In this document: positions 1-8,183 of the stretch, one piece after another
How the letters are laid out: every line of letters starts with the position of its first letter
Numbering within the stretch: the first letter of the stretch is position 1
Origin: Candidatus Roslinia caecavium
GTDB taxonomy: Bacteria; Bacillota; Clostridia; Monoglobales; Monoglobaceae
Reading direction: 5' to 3'
Assembly: GCA_904419955.1 (NCBI GenBank)
Contig: CAJFTO010000016.1
Span: 1-54,221, forward strand
Length of the DNA: 54,221 bases
Notes under the pieces: model-generated
The model's database searches: none
The model's input: only the letters and a program-made list of their open reading frames with translations
What the model was told of the DNA's origin: nothing
Made by a program: the position numbers and the translations under genes

Positions 1-297
1 GAGATTATTACGCCCATGCGCGTTTCCGAGCATTCTATGCGAGGAAAATTTCGCGCGGGCAATATGATCCTGCCGGAGGCTAACGTGAAAGGAACTTTCG
101 CGTTATATCTCCATTCCGCCGCCCTGCGTCGGCATAATATAGTATTAAAGTTTCTCTTATCCGCAGGGCAAGGAATGATAAGAGATTATTACGCCCATGC
201 GCGTCTTAGAGCGCTATATGCGAGGAAAATTTCGCGCGGACAATCTAATCCTGCCGGAGGCTAACGTGAAAGGAACTTTCACGCTAATACCTCCAAA
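1..297. repeat. Tandem 181-bp structured repeat, two copies
   Basis: Positions 1-113 recur at 182-297 with a period of 181 bp; the first copy begins at the window edge, so the array may extend leftwards. Each copy contains a block from GAGATTATTACGCCCATGCG to a hairpin that starts GGAG and ends CTCC. The hairpins are about 71-113 and 253-297. In copy 1 TAACGTGAAA pairs with TTTCGCGTTA, in copy 2 CGTGAAA pairs with TTTCACG; the arms differ between copies but still pair, which suggests a selected stem. The spacer contains another pairable pair, CCCTGCG/CGCAGGG. It lies just downstream of the minus-strand M20 gene. I do not recognise the family. Confidence 0.7.
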
Positions 298-389
298 TGT
301 AGTTATTAGATATAAATTATTAGGGATCAGGCGTTTAACACGTTTCTGCAACGTTTAAATTATTTCTACCCCTATTTTTATTTACTTTT

Positions 390-1520
390 TTATTCTCGAT
401 CTATTCCCGCTATCTCCTTAAATATTTTTACCGCAACGTCAATTACCTCGTCGGGGAAATCGTATTCGGGCGTGTGGAGCGCGGAACAACTCTCGCCCGA
501 GCCTATTCCGAAGATCGCGCCCGGGATCAGTTTTGTGTAATGTCCGAAATCCTCCGACCAGCGCATCGGCTCGCCGAGCTCTATCGAAGAAACTCCGCAT
601 CTTTCGACCGCGTCTTTCAGAGTTTGGATACATTCTCCGCCGTTTACCGTCTCGGGAAACGGGTCGAGCATAGACGTTTCGATCCCTATTTCGTCCTCGG
701 CCGCAAACTTCGCCGCCGCGTATTTTATCAAGTCGATAAACCTATTTAGGTCGTCCTCGTACTCGGCGCGCAGGGTCAGGTTAAGCTCGCAGCCGCCCGG
801 CGCGACGCCGCAGGAGATAAAGTTTAGGTCTATTCCGGTCGCCGTGTAGTCGATCAGTCGACCGCCGGCCGCCTTTTCGGCCAGAGCGTCGAGAGACGCT
901 ATCAGTCTGCCGACCGTCCTTGCGGGCGAATACTTCTGTCCGGGAAACGCCGCGTGGTTCGTTTTGCCGATAAGCTCTATCCTAAGCCCGCAGGACGCGC
1001 AGGCGAAACAGCCGTCCTTAAACAGGCAGGTCCCGACCGGGTAGCCGGGGATATTGTGAAACGCGTAGATCTCGGATATGTCCGAATTTTTTATATATTC
1101 GCAGAGCGACTTAGCGCCCTCGCCGATCTCCTCCGCCTTTTGGAATATGAAGTATATCTTCCGCTCAGGCTTATCCTCCGCGACCGAAAGCATAAACGCC
1201 AGCAGAGCCGCCATATGCCCGTCGTGTCCGCATTTGTGCGCGGCGCCCGGTTTTTTCGACGCGTAGGAAAGTCCGTCGGCCTCCTCGACCGGAACGGCGT
1301 CCAGTTCGGCTCTAAACGCGATCGGCTCGCGCCGCTCGGAGTCCGGCGAATATACCGCGATAAGACTCCCGTCAATATTATATGTTTTAAAGCCGGTTTT
1401 ATTTCTTATATATTTATCGATAAAAGCCGCCGTCTTCGTCTCCCGCCCCGAAAGCTCGGGGAAAGCGTGCAGCCGTCTGCGAAGCGCTGTTATCTCGTCC
1501 TTGTCGTACAAATTTTTCAC
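390..1520 (-). CDS. M20 family metallo-amidohydrolase / peptidase
   Basis: A 376-residue protein of the M20 (hippurate hydrolase / N-acetyl-amino acid amidohydrolase) family, usual length for the group. These cytoplasmic enzymes use a two-metal site to hydrolyse N-acyl amino acids or small peptides. Visible metal ligands are the Cys-Gly-His-Asp motif (residues 97-100), the Glu pair after QKA (130-131), His155 in the AFHN motif and His349 in HTPEYDF. A dimerisation domain sits in the middle, around 170-290, as usual. It starts with GTG at 1520; the ribosome site is weak. It stands alone, with repeats downstream and the toxin-antitoxin gap upstream. The substrate cannot be told from sequence. 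Confidence 0.88.
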   Translation of the reverse strand: MKNLYDKDEITALRRRLHAFPELSGRETKTAAFIDKYIRNKTGFKTYNIDGSLIAVYSPDSERREPIAFRAELDAVPVEEADGLSYASKKPGAAHKCGHDGHMAALLAFMLSVAEDKPERKIYFIFQKAEEIGEGAKSLCEYIKNSDISEIYAFHNIPGYPVGTCLFKDGCFACASCGLRIELIGKTNHAAFPGQKYSPARTVGRLIASLDALAEKAAGGRLIDYTATGIDLNFISCGVAPGGCELNLTLRAEYEDDLNRFIDLIKYAAAKFAAEDEIGIETSMLDPFPETVNGGECIQTLKDAVERCGVSSIELGEPMRWSEDFGHYTKLIPGAIFGIGSGESCSALHTPEYDFPDEVIDVAVKIFKEIAGIDRE

Positions 1521-1741
1521 CGCCGATCCGATTTGATTTTGCTATATAATTTTAACGCTAAATATAACTGATGTCAACATAGAGATTAGGGATTAGCGAT
1601 TAACGAATAGGGAGATGAAAACGAGTTGTTTTAACGACGAACGGTTATGCAAGCGGAAGGGATACTTTGTTTTTTATAACGTTACAGAAATCGTTTTGAC
1701 GATTACAAAAGTGCTTTAGGCTCCTAATTGCTATATTTACG

Positions 1742-1770
1742 TTGACAACACGGGAAAATTAGTGTATAAT
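1742..1770 (+). promoter_or_regulatory. Promoter of the antitoxin RNA
   Basis: Consensus -35 TTGACA (1742-1747), 17-bp spacer and -10 TATAAT (1765-1770). Transcription would begin near 1777 and run towards the toxin gene. The -10 and the following AGCAGAAAAGAGG closely resemble the facing promoter at 2010-2038. Confidence 0.85.
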
Positions 1771-1776
1771 AAAAGC

Positions 1777-1866
1777 AGAAAAGAGGAGAACCGTTAAACG
1801 GTTAGCCAAGAAATATTGGTATAATATAACCGCAATCTTTTGGCGAAGGTGCGGTTATATTGCATT
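1777..1866 (+). ncRNA. Candidate type I antitoxin RNA
   Basis: A short transcript predicted from the perfect promoter at 1742-1770. It has no plausible reading frame. It contains a small hairpin (AACCG/CGGTT, 1789-1803) and ends at a strong stem, AATATAACCGCA (1823-1834) with TGCGGTTATATT (1850-1861), which would also end the opposing toxin mRNA. Its 3' part is therefore complementary to the toxin mRNA 3' end, as in Fst/RNAII-type and holin-like toxin loci. Ends are estimates. Confidence 0.65.
1823..1861. terminator. Shared bidirectional terminator hairpin
   Basis: A 12-bp perfect stem (1823-1834 with 1850-1861) lies where the antitoxin RNA and the toxin mRNA meet. On the minus strand it overlaps the toxin stop codon. 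Neither side has a long U-run, so termination efficiency is uncertain. Confidence 0.65.
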
Positions 1867-1929
1867 TTGAGAAACTATTATTAAAAAAATAATAATAGAA
1901 ATTACTATCTTAAATAATATTTTCCACAT
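1855..1929 (-). CDS. Small hydrophobic peptide, candidate type I toxin
   Basis: A 24-codon frame beginning MWKILFKIVISIII and ending in SQNAI. It is a short cationic N-terminus followed by an Ile/Leu/Phe-rich membrane segment and a polar tail, the layout of membrane-acting type I toxins. A very strong ribosome site AAAGGAGGTGAG lies 8 nt before the ATG. The SD is flanked by a hairpin (GTTGC/GCAAC, plus-strand 1948-1961), and an upstream CTCC can pair with the GGAG, which would mask the site. A facing promoter pair and a shared terminator surround it. Function is inferred from architecture; the peptide itself is too short for a sequence-based family call. Confidence 0.72.
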   Translation of the reverse strand: MWKILFKIVISIIIFLIIVSQNAI

Positions 1930-2009
1930 AATACTCACCTCCTTTCCGTTGCTATTGCAACGTAGGAGATGGCTAACCGTCCTTCAATTACCTCTTTTCT
2001 GCTAACGCT

Positions 2010-2038
2010 ATTATACATCATACGACATGCTTAGTCAA
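2010..2038 (-). promoter_or_regulatory. Promoter of the toxin mRNA
   Basis: Read on the minus strand: -35 TTGACT (2033-2038), 17-bp spacer, -10 TATAAT (2010-2015). Transcription would start near 2003 and give a leader of about 75 nt before the toxin ATG. The leader begins with the same AGCAGAAAAGAGG and contains the same ACGGTTAGCCA as the opposing RNA (inverted copies at 1774-1786/1991-2003 and 1798-1808/1970-1980). Confidence 0.82.
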
Positions 2039-2040
2039 TT

Positions 2041-2440
2041 TACAATTCTTTACATAATAGAATTCAACAATGTGTTTTAAATCCGTAAACATGCTCTTCA
2101 GGCGCTTGATAAACAAATTTCGCTCCCTAACTCCTAACGCCCAAAATCTTAAAAAACTACGTTCGTAGACTTCTTTCGCGTGATAATATAATATAGAAAA
2201 AGCGACATTATAAAACGAAAAATGTAAAAGAGCGACGTTATAGCCGCTTTAACATATTTTTGTTTTATATTCCTGAAAAAATCCGGCGGTACAAACGATA
2301 ACGGAGACCAGATATTGATATTAAAAAACGGCCTCGCGGGTTTGAGGGAAAACGAAACGTTTCCAATTCCCGCGCGGCCGACCGCCTAAGCGTTAAAAGC
2401 GAGAGCTTTGACTATAAATATTCGCCTGTCGCCGCGCTTG
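2041..2440. other. Gap without a recognisable gene
   Basis: AT-rich sequence between the toxin promoter and the zinc-ribbon gene. I see no coding frame with a ribosome site. A weak dyad GGAAA-CG/CGTTTCC near 2347-2365 could end the minus-strand transcript of the zinc-ribbon gene. Confidence 0.4.
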
Positions 2441-3199
2441 CTAATCGCTGCGGCTCCATATGTCGTAGAGACTGTTTCCCGTCAGCGAAGGATAGCAGAT
2501 CATAGTATCGTCCCTAAACTCTATGCTTATGACGCGGTCTGATTCGACCAGTTCGATCTCGTTTGAAGAGACGACGCGGTAACTGTATTCGGCTAACAGT
2601 TCTTTGTAGAACAGGTTTTGGCGGCTGAATCTTACTTTGCCGTCGTCGAATTCGAGTTCGTATGCGTAATACGAACCATAGTACGAGGTCGGGTACATCT
2701 CCCAGTCGTACTTGGTCAGCTTCCTGTCAAGACTATAGCGTCCGACGAAAGTCGTTATAACCGATATGATTATTACCGCTGCTGCGATCGAGCAGACGAC
2801 CGCCCAGAAAACCGGCTTCTGATAAAATTGCTTTTTAGGCTTTACCGCGGTTTCGCCCGAAGCGTCTGCGTTATAGTCGGCGTTGTGAATTTCGATCAGC
2901 TCGCTCCCCGTCTCTTCAGTCCGTTCCGATTCGGCGTAAGAACCGCTTTGAGTATTAGAAGCGCCGTTCTCCGCTTTAACGTATTCGGAACCGTATTCTT
3001 CGGCCGGTTTATTTTCCGCACGTTTTTCCGGCTCGGATATATTCGAGCCGTCAGCGCCTGAGTTTAGACCGCCGTTTTCCTGAGCTGAGGATCCGGCGTA
3101 TTCAGTCGAACGCTTTTGCGTCGAGCCGAGCATTGCCCCGCACGACGGACAAAACTTATACTCGTCTTCTAATTTCATCCCGCATTTTGGACAAAACAT
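2441..3199 (-). CDS. Zinc-ribbon single-pass membrane protein
   Basis: A 252-residue protein with an N-terminal zinc ribbon: Cys3-x2-Cys6 and Cys17-x2-Cys20, matching the common zinc-ribbon domain of Firmicute membrane proteins. Residues 22-125 form a polar Glu/Ser/Ala-rich linker. One membrane segment spans about 130-152, followed by a roughly 100-residue extracytoplasmic beta-rich part. The ribosome site GGGGTG lies before the ATG. Such proteins have no defined reaction; the zinc ribbon would be cytoplasmic and the C-terminus outside. The outer domain is not recognised. Confidence 0.8.
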   Translation of the reverse strand: MFCPKCGMKLEDEYKFCPSCGAMLGSTQKRSTEYAGSSAQENGGLNSGADGSNISEPEKRAENKPAEEYGSEYVKAENGASNTQSGSYAESERTEETGSELIEIHNADYNADASGETAVKPKKQFYQKPVFWAVVCSIAAAVIIISVITTFVGRYSLDRKLTKYDWEMYPTSYYGSYYAYELEFDDGKVRFSRQNLFYKELLAEYSYRVVSSNEIELVESDRVISIEFRDDTMICYPSLTGNSLYDIWSRSD

Positions 3200-3258
3200 A
3201 TTTTCTATTCACCCCTGTTAAATATTTATAAGTCTGTTAAAAAACCACATACGCCCGA

Positions 3259-4275
3259 TCAGGCCTCGGATAAATACCGCCTTCTGCCCAACTTCTCCGC
3301 GATCTCCATAAGATGCGCTATATCGGAGTCCACAAGCCGTCCGCTCGTATTGGGAGGCATGTTTATTACCGCTAAGTTGTTCTCCTCAAAGATAGCTCGG
3401 CATTTTTCCACGGTCTCGTCTACGTCGAGCGTTTTTTTGTCCTCGTATATATTTGAATAAAACCAGCTGAACCCTTCTCTTGAGCAAATGGTCATCTCAA
3501 AGGGAAGATAGTAGCTGTTGTTTTGATAGGTATATATCTTAGGGTCGGGTTTGGCGCACATATACGGGTCCCAGAGCCTGAAATCGCTGGGGAACATACG
3601 CAACGGGTCGTTCTGCTGATAGTTCTCGGGGAGATATCTCTCTTCGGGGAAGCCCGCCTTGTCAAAGTCGTCGCCGACGGTGTGGTTGACCCCTATCTGG
3701 CATTGCGGCTGGAGCCGCTTTACAAGGTCGTAGATCCGCTCGAGACGCCACTCGCTCCGCGGCTTGTCCCATGCACCGTCCAGCCACAACTCGACTATTT
3801 CGCCGTATTTTCCGCCCATAAGCTCCGCGAGCTGACCCAGCATATAATCTATATACGCGCTGAAATCGGTCTTGTATCTCGGCTCGCTCCGATCCCAGAG
3901 CGAATAATACAGCCCAAGCTTTATCCCGTATTTTTTGCACGCCTCAGAGACCGCCATGACGACGTCGGTCTTGTTTCCCGAGTTCTTCACGCAGTAGTCC
4001 GTGTATTCGGTGTCCCAAAGACAAAAGCCGTCGTGATGCTTCGCCGTGATAATAACGTAGTTCATGCCCGCTTCGTACGCTGTTCTTATCCATTGATCGG
4101 CGTCCGCCGTCTCCGGCTTATAACAGAGCGCGGGGATCGAGCCGTCCGACCATTCGACGTTTCCGAAAGTGTTTACGCCGAAGTGGATAAACATTCCGAA
4201 CTCTCTTTCGATCTGTTCCTTTTGGTATTTGTTCGGCGTATGCGCCGGTATTTGTTTTATAAGTTTTTCGGACAT
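3259..4275 (-). CDS. Alpha-L-fucosidase (GH29)-like glycoside hydrolase
   Basis: A 338-residue protein covering essentially the GH29 catalytic (beta/alpha)8 barrel; no C-terminal carbohydrate module. Diagnostic features are the GMFIHFGVNTF strand (His31), KHHDGF (His80, His81), YYSLWD and the WLDGAW motif, whose Asp166 matches the retaining nucleophile of the family. There is no signal peptide, so it should be intracellular, acting on imported fuco-oligosaccharides. No transporter or other sugar gene is adjacent. GH29 also has members with other substrates, so fucose specificity is an inference. Confidence 0.85.
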   Translation of the reverse strand: MSEKLIKQIPAHTPNKYQKEQIEREFGMFIHFGVNTFGNVEWSDGSIPALCYKPETADADQWIRTAYEAGMNYVIITAKHHDGFCLWDTEYTDYCVKNSGNKTDVVMAVSEACKKYGIKLGLYYSLWDRSEPRYKTDFSAYIDYMLGQLAELMGGKYGEIVELWLDGAWDKPRSEWRLERIYDLVKRLQPQCQIGVNHTVGDDFDKAGFPEERYLPENYQQNDPLRMFPSDFRLWDPYMCAKPDPKIYTYQNNSYYLPFEMTICSREGFSWFYSNIYEDKKTLDVDETVEKCRAIFEENNLAVINMPPNTSGRLVDSDIAHLMEIAEKLGRRRYLSEA

Positions 4276-4430
4276 AGATTTTACCCCGGTATTTTACGGT
4301 ATGACGTTACAGCGATTATATCATACTGAATTCATAAAAGCAAGCGGTAAAGACGCTTTGAATCATGATTATAACATAATGCTTGAAATATTAATTTTCA
4401 GCGCAGCTCGGCGGAGTCGGCTTTGAAACC

Positions 4431-5075
4431 TTAATGCAGCAAAACGGTCGATAAAATATACTCGTCCGCGAACGTACATATCCGGAGCGATACGTTTTTT
4501 TCGGTTCGGTTTTGGATTATTCGCGGTTTCTCCGGATCGTCTGCCGGATCGCCTAATGCGACGGTAAAATCGTCGACCGCGCCGGTAAGGCCGTCGCCAA
4601 GACCCTTTAGAAAGGCTTCCTTCGCGGTCCATATCTTAAAAAATTCCGCGGCGAGATCTTTGCCGCTTGGGTCGAATTTTGAGAGGTAATCGTACTCGTC
4701 GCGGCTGAAAAAACGTTTTGCGAATTTGAGGCTCGCCCTTTTCGAGTCGATATATTCGATATCTACGCCGACCCGTCCCGTTTCGGTATAGGCGCAGACG
4801 GCGAAGTCGCCCGAGTGAGAGAGATTGAAATCGAAGCCGGAATCCGGATAATAAGGACGCCCCGCCGAGTCCGTCGCGGGGTCGGTTCCGATAAGCTCCA
4901 AACGGCCGTTTTCGCGCAGGACATTGTTTAATAATACTCCGGCGGCCTTAAGCTCCCGCTTTCCGCGTTCGCTCTTGCAGGTTTCGATCCTTTTCAGTCT
5001 GCCCGGAGACAATTCGACCGCCGACGGGTTTGTTTCTGAAATTTTGATATAGTAAAGTTCTAATAAATCGTCCAT
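4431..5075 (-). CDS. 4'-phosphopantetheinyl transferase, Sfp type
   Basis: A 214-residue protein of the Sfp/Gsp/HetI superfamily, which moves 4'-phosphopantetheine from coenzyme A onto a serine of carrier proteins. Visible motifs are NLSHSGD (84-90), GVDIE with the Mg-binding Asp105 and Glu107, and FKIWTAKEAFLKGLG (Trp149, Lys152, Glu153, Lys157). The ATG at 5075 follows a GGAGGAG ribosome site. No NRPS/PKS gene is in the window, so the target carrier (fatty acid ACP or a distant secondary-metabolite system) is unknown. Confidence 0.92.
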   Translation of the reverse strand: MDDLLELYYIKISETNPSAVELSPGRLKRIETCKSERGKRELKAAGVLLNNVLRENGRLELIGTDPATDSAGRPYYPDSGFDFNLSHSGDFAVCAYTETGRVGVDIEYIDSKRASLKFAKRFFSRDEYDYLSKFDPSGKDLAAEFFKIWTAKEAFLKGLGDGLTGAVDDFTVALGDPADDPEKPRIIQNRTEKNVSLRICTFADEYILSTVLLH

Positions 5076-5123
5076 GATCTCCTCCGTTTAAGCGTCGGCG
5101 TTCGTCAAGACGCTTCTATATTG

Positions 5124-5137
5124 CCGCCTTCGGGCGG
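5124..5137. other. Short UUCG tetraloop hairpin
   Basis: CCGCC-TTCG-GGCGG, followed on the plus strand by a short T-rich stretch. It sits between the divergent PPTase gene and the SRP promoter. It could be a weak terminator; no matching transcript is evident. Confidence 0.35.
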
Positions 5138-5214
5138 AATTTTACAACAGTTAGAATTATAGCGCCGCTGAAAACTTTTTTCAATACGTAGATCAAAAGG
5201 TCGGCATTTTGCTA

Positions 5215-5243
5215 TTGACGGGCGCAAAATGTTATGATATAAT
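5215..5243 (+). promoter_or_regulatory. Promoter of the SRP RNA
   Basis: -35 TTGACG (5215-5220), 17-bp spacer, -10 TATAAT (5238-5243). The predicted start near 5250 matches the expected 5' end of the SRP RNA. Confidence 0.85.
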
Positions 5244-5249
5244 CTTCTG

Positions 5250-5518
5250 GTCATGTTAAATCGGGGCTTTAGCGGCGCCTTGTAACCCTCAATCCGCTAT
5301 AGGGGGGATGAAAACTTACACTGAGGGATACGTTTGTTTGGTCTGACCTATGTAAGTGGCGTTGACGGCTTGGTCTCGCGCAATCGGAACCTGTGAACCT
5401 CGTCAGGGCGGGAACGCAGCAGCGATAAGCAGTAATTTCGATGTGCCGCGAGGGCGCTAAGTTTGAGCTAACTGCATGGGTAACGCTTGTAGGCGTATTT
5501 CGAATGTAAGCACATGAT
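5250..5518 (+). ncRNA. ffs: Signal recognition particle RNA, long Alu-containing form
   Basis: About 268 nt. The 5' part has the Alu-domain pattern TAGCGGCGCCTTGTAA...CAATCCGCTATAG (near 5270-5310). The S domain has the conserved helix 8 at about 5395-5455: GTCAGG, a GGAA apical tetraloop closed by a GCG/CGC stem, then GCAGCAGCGATAAGCAGT and GATGTGCCGCGAGGG. The 5' TCATGT can pair with ACATGA at 5512-5517, closing the terminal stem, just before a run of seven T. It binds Ffh and, as in Bacillus, lies directly upstream of dnaX. Exact ends are estimates. Confidence 0.93.
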
Positions 5519-5552
5519 TTTTTTATATTTAAATTTGATCTATGCCGAATGT

Positions 5553-5581
5553 TTCGCCGACTTTCCGCGGCGAAGCTTTTT
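5553..5581 (+). terminator. Terminator between SRP RNA and dnaX
   Basis: TTCGCCG (5553-5559) pairs with CGGCGAA (5568-5574), followed by GCTTTTT. It may back up the T-run at 5518-5524 that ends the SRP RNA. The 170 nt from here to dnaX is GC-rich and holds no gene that I can support. Confidence 0.55.
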
Positions 5582-5751
5582 CGGAAGATAGAAATCGATC
5601 GAGCGGATTTTATTGGATTTATTTTACATAAGAGCAGTCGCGATCCGCGGCGGAGTCCGGAGGACCGAAAGTCTCGGAACGCGGCCGGAACGATGGTTTT
5701 AGACGGGTAAGCGGGCTATGCTTGAATTGGTAAAGAGGTGTGGTGAGACGA

Positions 5752-7428
5752 ATGGCATATCAGGCTTTGTACAGAAAATGGAGGCCGCTGACTTTTTCGG
5801 ACGTCGCGGGGCAGTCGCATGTGTCCGAGACGCTGAAACACGCGGTCGGCTCAGGCCGTATCGCTCACGCCTATCTGTTTTGCGGCACGCGCGGGACGGG
5901 TAAGACCTCGACCGCTAAGATATTTTCCAGAGCGGTCAACTGCGAGCGCCCGGTAGACGGCGAGCCGTGCAACGAGTGCGACACGTGCCGGGGGATATTG
6001 GACGGAACCATTATGGACGTCTACGAGATGGACGCGGCGAGCAACAGCGGCGTAGATAACATCCGCGGCATAAGAGACGACGCCGCGTTTATGCCGTCCG
6101 GTTGTAAGTATAAGGTGTTTATCATAGACGAGGCGCATATGCTGTCTAAGGGAGCGTTCAACGCTCTGCTCAAGACGCTCGAGGAGCCGCCGCCGCACGT
6201 TATTTTTATTCTCGCCACCACGGAGGCGTATAAGATCCCGGCGACGATATTGTCGCGTTGTCAAAGATATGATTTCAGACCGATCTCGGACGACGATATA
6301 ACAAAAAGACTTAAATACATTTCCGAACGCGAGGGCATAGACGCGACGGTAGACGCGCTTGAGATAGTGGCGCGGCACGGAAACGGTTCTATGCGCGACG
6401 CGCTCAGCATACTCGATCAGTGCGTCGCTTCGGCGAGCGGAAAGCTTACCTCTAAAGAGGTGGAGGATATCATAGGCGCGGCCGGTTCGGGCGACCTGTT
6501 CGCGCTGTCTGACTGCGTAGCAAGCAAGAACGCGGCCGGACTGCTTGAAGAGCTGGACGCCCTCGGCGGATCGGGGAAAGACCCTATGGTCGTCTTCGAG
6601 GATATAATCAAGCATTTCAGGAATCTCTTGATATGCGCGTCCTGCGCGGGAGGCTCGGGCTCGGGCGATTCGGTCAAATCTGCGGTCAGGGATATATTAT
6701 CCGTATCGCAGGCGGACGCCGAGAGATATATGAGCGAGTCGGATAAGTTCAAGAGCGGCGAGCTGATAGGATATATCGAGACCCTTTCGGGCGCGTACGC
6801 GTCGGCCAAGAGCATGGACGATCCCAAGACGGGGATCGAACTGGGGCTAATCAAAATACTTACCGCGCCGGGGGAGACTTCGCTTGAGCAGAGACTCGAA
6901 GATATCGAAAAAAGGCTTACTAAGCTCGAGGAGGCCGCGGCGTCCGGAAAATTTGCGAAAGCGCCGGACAGCGGTAAGAGAACCAGAGGCGCGGACGCCG
7001 TAAACCCGGCGGGCATACCGAACTTATCGGCGGGAGGATCCTCAAACGCTCGCGAAGTTTCGGAGCGGAGACAAAGCTCCGGTAAAAAGGGCGAAGCGTG
7101 GGATAAGTGGCCGATCGTGCTTAAGTCGATAATGGATGAGAGCAAAAAGCTTTACATGCTTTTATATAACGCCAAGGCGCGGTATTTCGGCGATTACGTC
7201 GAGATAGAGGTAAGCGGCGCCATGGCGTACAACACGGTTTCAAAACGCGAAGGACTCGACTATATGTCGGCGAAGTTTGAAGAGACGACCGGGGAGCGGC
7301 TGCCATGTCAAATAGTTTACGGCGGTATGGAAAGCGACAACAGGAAGAAGGCCGGGTCGGATAAAGAGTCGGTCGCGGGGATAGTTAAGCGGCTCGAGGA
7401 ACTCGGCGCGGATATAGAGGTCGATTAG
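5752..7428 (+). CDS. dnaX: DNA polymerase III subunit gamma/tau
   Basis: A 558-residue clamp-loader ATPase. I chose the ATG at 5752 because the protein then begins MAYQALYRKWRP, the conserved start; a GTG four codons upstream is in frame. Walker A GTRGTGKTS (about 45-53), zinc-binding Cys64/73/76/79, Walker B FIIDEAHML (Asp126-Glu127) and the arginine-finger SRC (168-170) are intact. The C-terminal third has a coiled, charged linker and a domain that resembles the DnaX C-terminal (tau) region. It is followed after 75 nt by ybaB, the classical dnaX-ybaB order. No programmed frameshift signal is in register. Confidence 0.96.
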   Translation: MAYQALYRKWRPLTFSDVAGQSHVSETLKHAVGSGRIAHAYLFCGTRGTGKTSTAKIFSRAVNCERPVDGEPCNECDTCRGILDGTIMDVYEMDAASNSGVDNIRGIRDDAAFMPSGCKYKVFIIDEAHMLSKGAFNALLKTLEEPPPHVIFILATTEAYKIPATILSRCQRYDFRPISDDDITKRLKYISEREGIDATVDALEIVARHGNGSMRDALSILDQCVASASGKLTSKEVEDIIGAAGSGDLFALSDCVASKNAAGLLEELDALGGSGKDPMVVFEDIIKHFRNLLICASCAGGSGSGDSVKSAVRDILSVSQADAERYMSESDKFKSGELIGYIETLSGAYASAKSMDDPKTGIELGLIKILTAPGETSLEQRLEDIEKRLTKLEEAAASGKFAKAPDSGKRTRGADAVNPAGIPNLSAGGSSNAREVSERRQSSGKKGEAWDKWPIVLKSIMDESKKLYMLLYNAKARYFGDYVEIEVSGAMAYNTVSKREGLDYMSAKFEETTGERLPCQIVYGGMESDNRKKAGSDKESVAGIVKRLEELGADIEVD

Positions 7429-7503
7429 CGGCTAACGGGTCGGATAATAACGAAGATCGTTATATGAGATAGATTTTAATATAATAAAAAAGGAGCGATT
7501 AGA

Positions 7504-7851
7504 ATGGCAAAGGGATTTCCCAGAGGTATGGGCGGCGGAATGGGCAATATGAATCAGATGATAAAGCAGGCTCAGAAGATGCAGGAGCAGATGGCTAAGA
7601 TGCAGGAGGAGCTTGAGAATAAAACTTTCGAGGCTGTAGTTGGCGGCGGCGCGGTAAAGGCGGTCGTAAGCGGAAAGAAAGAACTCGTCAGTATCGATAT
7701 AGACGAGGCGGCGGTCGATCCGGACGACGTCGAGATGCTGGAGGATCTGATAGTCGCGGCGGTGAACGAGGCTATGAGAAAGGCCGGACAGGAGAGCGAG
7801 AACCAGCTCGGAGCGTTGACCGGCGGATTGAATATTCCGGGAATGTTTTAA
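7504..7851 (+). CDS. ybaB: YbaB/EbfC family nucleoid-associated protein
   Basis: A 115-residue protein of the YbaB/EbfC family, small dimeric DNA-binding proteins of the nucleoid. It has the Gly/Met-rich N-terminus, a long helix rich in Gln/Met/Lys (about 17-40), and the conserved core [20 protein letters not shown] followed by [14 protein letters not shown]. The ribosome site AAAAGGAG is close to the ATG. It shares an operon with dnaX. recR, the usual next gene in many Firmicutes, is absent; an integrase island follows. Confidence 0.95.
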   Translation: MAKGFPRGMGGGMGNMNQMIKQAQKMQEQMAKMQEELENKTFEAVVGGGAVKAVVSGKKELVSIDIDEAAVDPDDVEMLEDLIVAAVNEAMRKAGQESENQLGALTGGLNIPGMF

Positions 7852-7901
7852 TGCGCGGCGCCCAAAGATGTTAAAACGGGTGTTCGTGTAAACGTTTGAA
7901 A

Positions 7902-7935
7902 TCAAGCCTGTGTCCGAAAGGATACAGGCTTTTAA
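7902..7935 (+). terminator. Terminator of the dnaX-ybaB operon
   Basis: AAGCCTGTGTCC pairs with GGATACAGGCTT around a GAAA tetraloop, one G-U pair, then TTTTAATA. Confidence 0.85.
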
Positions 7936-8040
7936 TAGTATAATAGTTCTATTCAAAAATTTTGATTATAAAAAATTTCATAATATAAATACCCGGCTAA
8001 GTCGGGAAAGATTTATATAACAGTCATAAATATTAGGAAG

Positions 8041-8077
8041 TTGCGTTTTAAAGTTTTTCACTTTAAGACATACGCAA
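8041..8077. repeat. Left copy of the hairpin repeat flanking the integrase
   Basis: TTGCGT (8041-8046) pairs with ACGCAA (8072-8077) outside an inner stem TTAAAGT/ACTTTAA with loop TTTTC. The 22 bp at 8048-8069 are an exact inverted copy of 9413-9434, on the other side of the integrase gene. No U-run follows on either strand, so it is not an evident terminator; it may bind the integrase or a regulator. Confidence 0.7.
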
Positions 8078-8150
8078 GCCAATCGATTTTATACTTTAAA
8101 TGCAAAACCCTAATAGAATTAGCGATAGTTTTAAAAGCGTTTCTTACCAA

Positions 8151-8179
8151 ATTTTATCATAAACTATTGCAAAAGTCAA
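8151..8179 (-). promoter_or_regulatory. Candidate leftward promoter opposite the integrase promoter
   Basis: On the minus strand: -35 TTGACT (8174-8179), 17-bp spacer, -10 TAAAAT (8151-8156). It is back to back with the integrase promoter. No open frame follows it, so it would make an untranslated RNA through the left hairpin repeat. It lies in AT-rich DNA, so a chance match is possible. Confidence 0.4.
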
Positions 8180-8183
8180 CCAT

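Noticed and set aside
16..264. 82-codon open frame at the left edge
   Set aside because: It translates both copies of the DNA repeat in different frames and has no ribosome site; the repeat itself explains the sequence.
6903..6925. Run of six A in dnaX that could be a programmed frameshift site for gamma
   Set aside because: The codons read GAA AAA AGG, so the run is not in the X XXY YYZ register for -1 slippage, and it is too short for transcriptional slippage. No stem follows at the right distance.
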